Shown here: positions 6,125-6,254 of the stretch, piece by piece | How the letters are laid out: each line of letters opens with the position of its first letter | Numbering within the stretch: the first letter of the stretch is position 1 | Source of the DNA: an uncultured Bacilli bacterium | GTDB taxonomy: Bacteria > Bacillota_I > Bacilli_A > RF39 > UBA660 | Assembly: GCA_934085595.1 (NCBI GenBank) | Contig: CAKOHK010000020.1 | Span: 1-6,254 of the forward strand | Direction of reading: 5' to 3' | DNA length: 6,254 bases | Position numbers and translations under genes: made by a program | Notes under the pieces: generated by a model | What the model was told of the DNA's origin: nothing | The model's input: only the letters and a program-made list of their open reading frames with translations | The model's database searches: none

Positions 6125-6254
6125 ATGAATTATTATAATGAGATAAAAGAAAAATTAGTAGATAATGAAATATATTTAAAAGTAAAAGACTATTCGAAGG
6201 AAAGACATAAAGTTATTACATATTTTGAAATTGGCAAGTTGCTAAATGATGCAG
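6125..6254 (+). CDS. N-terminus of a DUF1016/YhcG-like protein (partial, runs off the window)
   Basis: The start is ATG 6125 with AAGGAG 4 bases upstream. Only 43 codons are in the window and the frame stays open to the end. The visible protein begins MNYYNEIKEKLVDNEIY, continues with KVKDYSKERHKVITYFEIG, and reaches KLLNDA. This resembles, from memory, the N-terminal helical domain of DUF1016 (YhcG-type) proteins, whose pattern is a Y/W-x-x-G-K-L helix (here YFEIGKLL) and which carry a PDDEXK nuclease fold at the C-terminus, outside this window. Such proteins are often found near restriction-modification or mobile genes; their biological role is poorly defined. It is 11 bases after comEC and likely co-transcribed. 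With so little sequence the family call is moderate. Confidence 0.6.
   Translation, partial: MNYYNEIKEKLVDNEIYLKVKDYSKERHKVITYFEIGKLLNDA

Noticed and set aside
19..6254. TGA reassigned to Trp (Mycoplasma-type code), because none of the complete genes ends in TGA
   Set aside because: Trp is encoded by TGG throughout, no TGA occurs in frame, and five or six stops are too few to show avoidance.
1..6254. tRNA, rRNA, CRISPR array, insertion sequence or riboswitch
   Set aside because: I saw no tRNA-like cloverleaf with a TTCGA arm, no regularly spaced repeats, no transposase and no long structured leader. Intergenic gaps are all under 100 bases.

Overview
The window is very AT-rich (well under 30% GC over most of its length) and every gene lies on the + strand. 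Ribosome binding sites are of the AGGAGG type and stops are TAA or TAG. Trp is encoded by TGG and no TGA occurs in frame, so the standard bacterial code fits. The gene content (a SipW/TasA-like secreted protein, a CsoR-like regulator, a RelA/SpoT-type HD hydrolase, and ComEA and ComEC) points to a low-GC Bacillota. The best guess is an uncultured gut lineage of class Bacilli near the RF39/Erysipelotrichales-type groups. That placement is inference from style and protein character, not from a marker gene.

Layout. Positions 19-1944 encode a 641-residue secreted modular protein. Its last ~55 codons form a compositional island of about 48% GC, with unusual codons, inside a WTLSP...GVR-type C-terminal module. 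This looks like the variable region of a diversity-generating retroelement (DGR) target or a recombined cassette. No reverse transcriptase or template repeat is in the window. An AT-rich hairpin closes this gene. Next comes a short CsoR/RcnR-family gene (2036-2254). Its conserved part stops halfway along helix 2 and runs into what looks like a terminator followed by a good sigma-A promoter. That promoter drives an HD-like protein with a damaged HD motif (2274-2810) and a complete small alarmone (ppGpp) hydrolase (2828-3331), which ends in a strong intrinsic terminator.

A second transcription unit holds comEA (3425-4102) and comEC (4041-6113), overlapping each other. They encode the DNA receptor and the membrane channel of natural transformation, and comEB is absent between them. 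A partial gene (6125 to the window end) follows 11 bases after comEC and starts like a DUF1016/YhcG-type nuclease protein.

The most interesting signals are the hypervariable-looking 3' end of the surface protein gene and the broken CsoR gene. The pairing of a degenerate HD protein with an intact alarmone hydrolase comes next.
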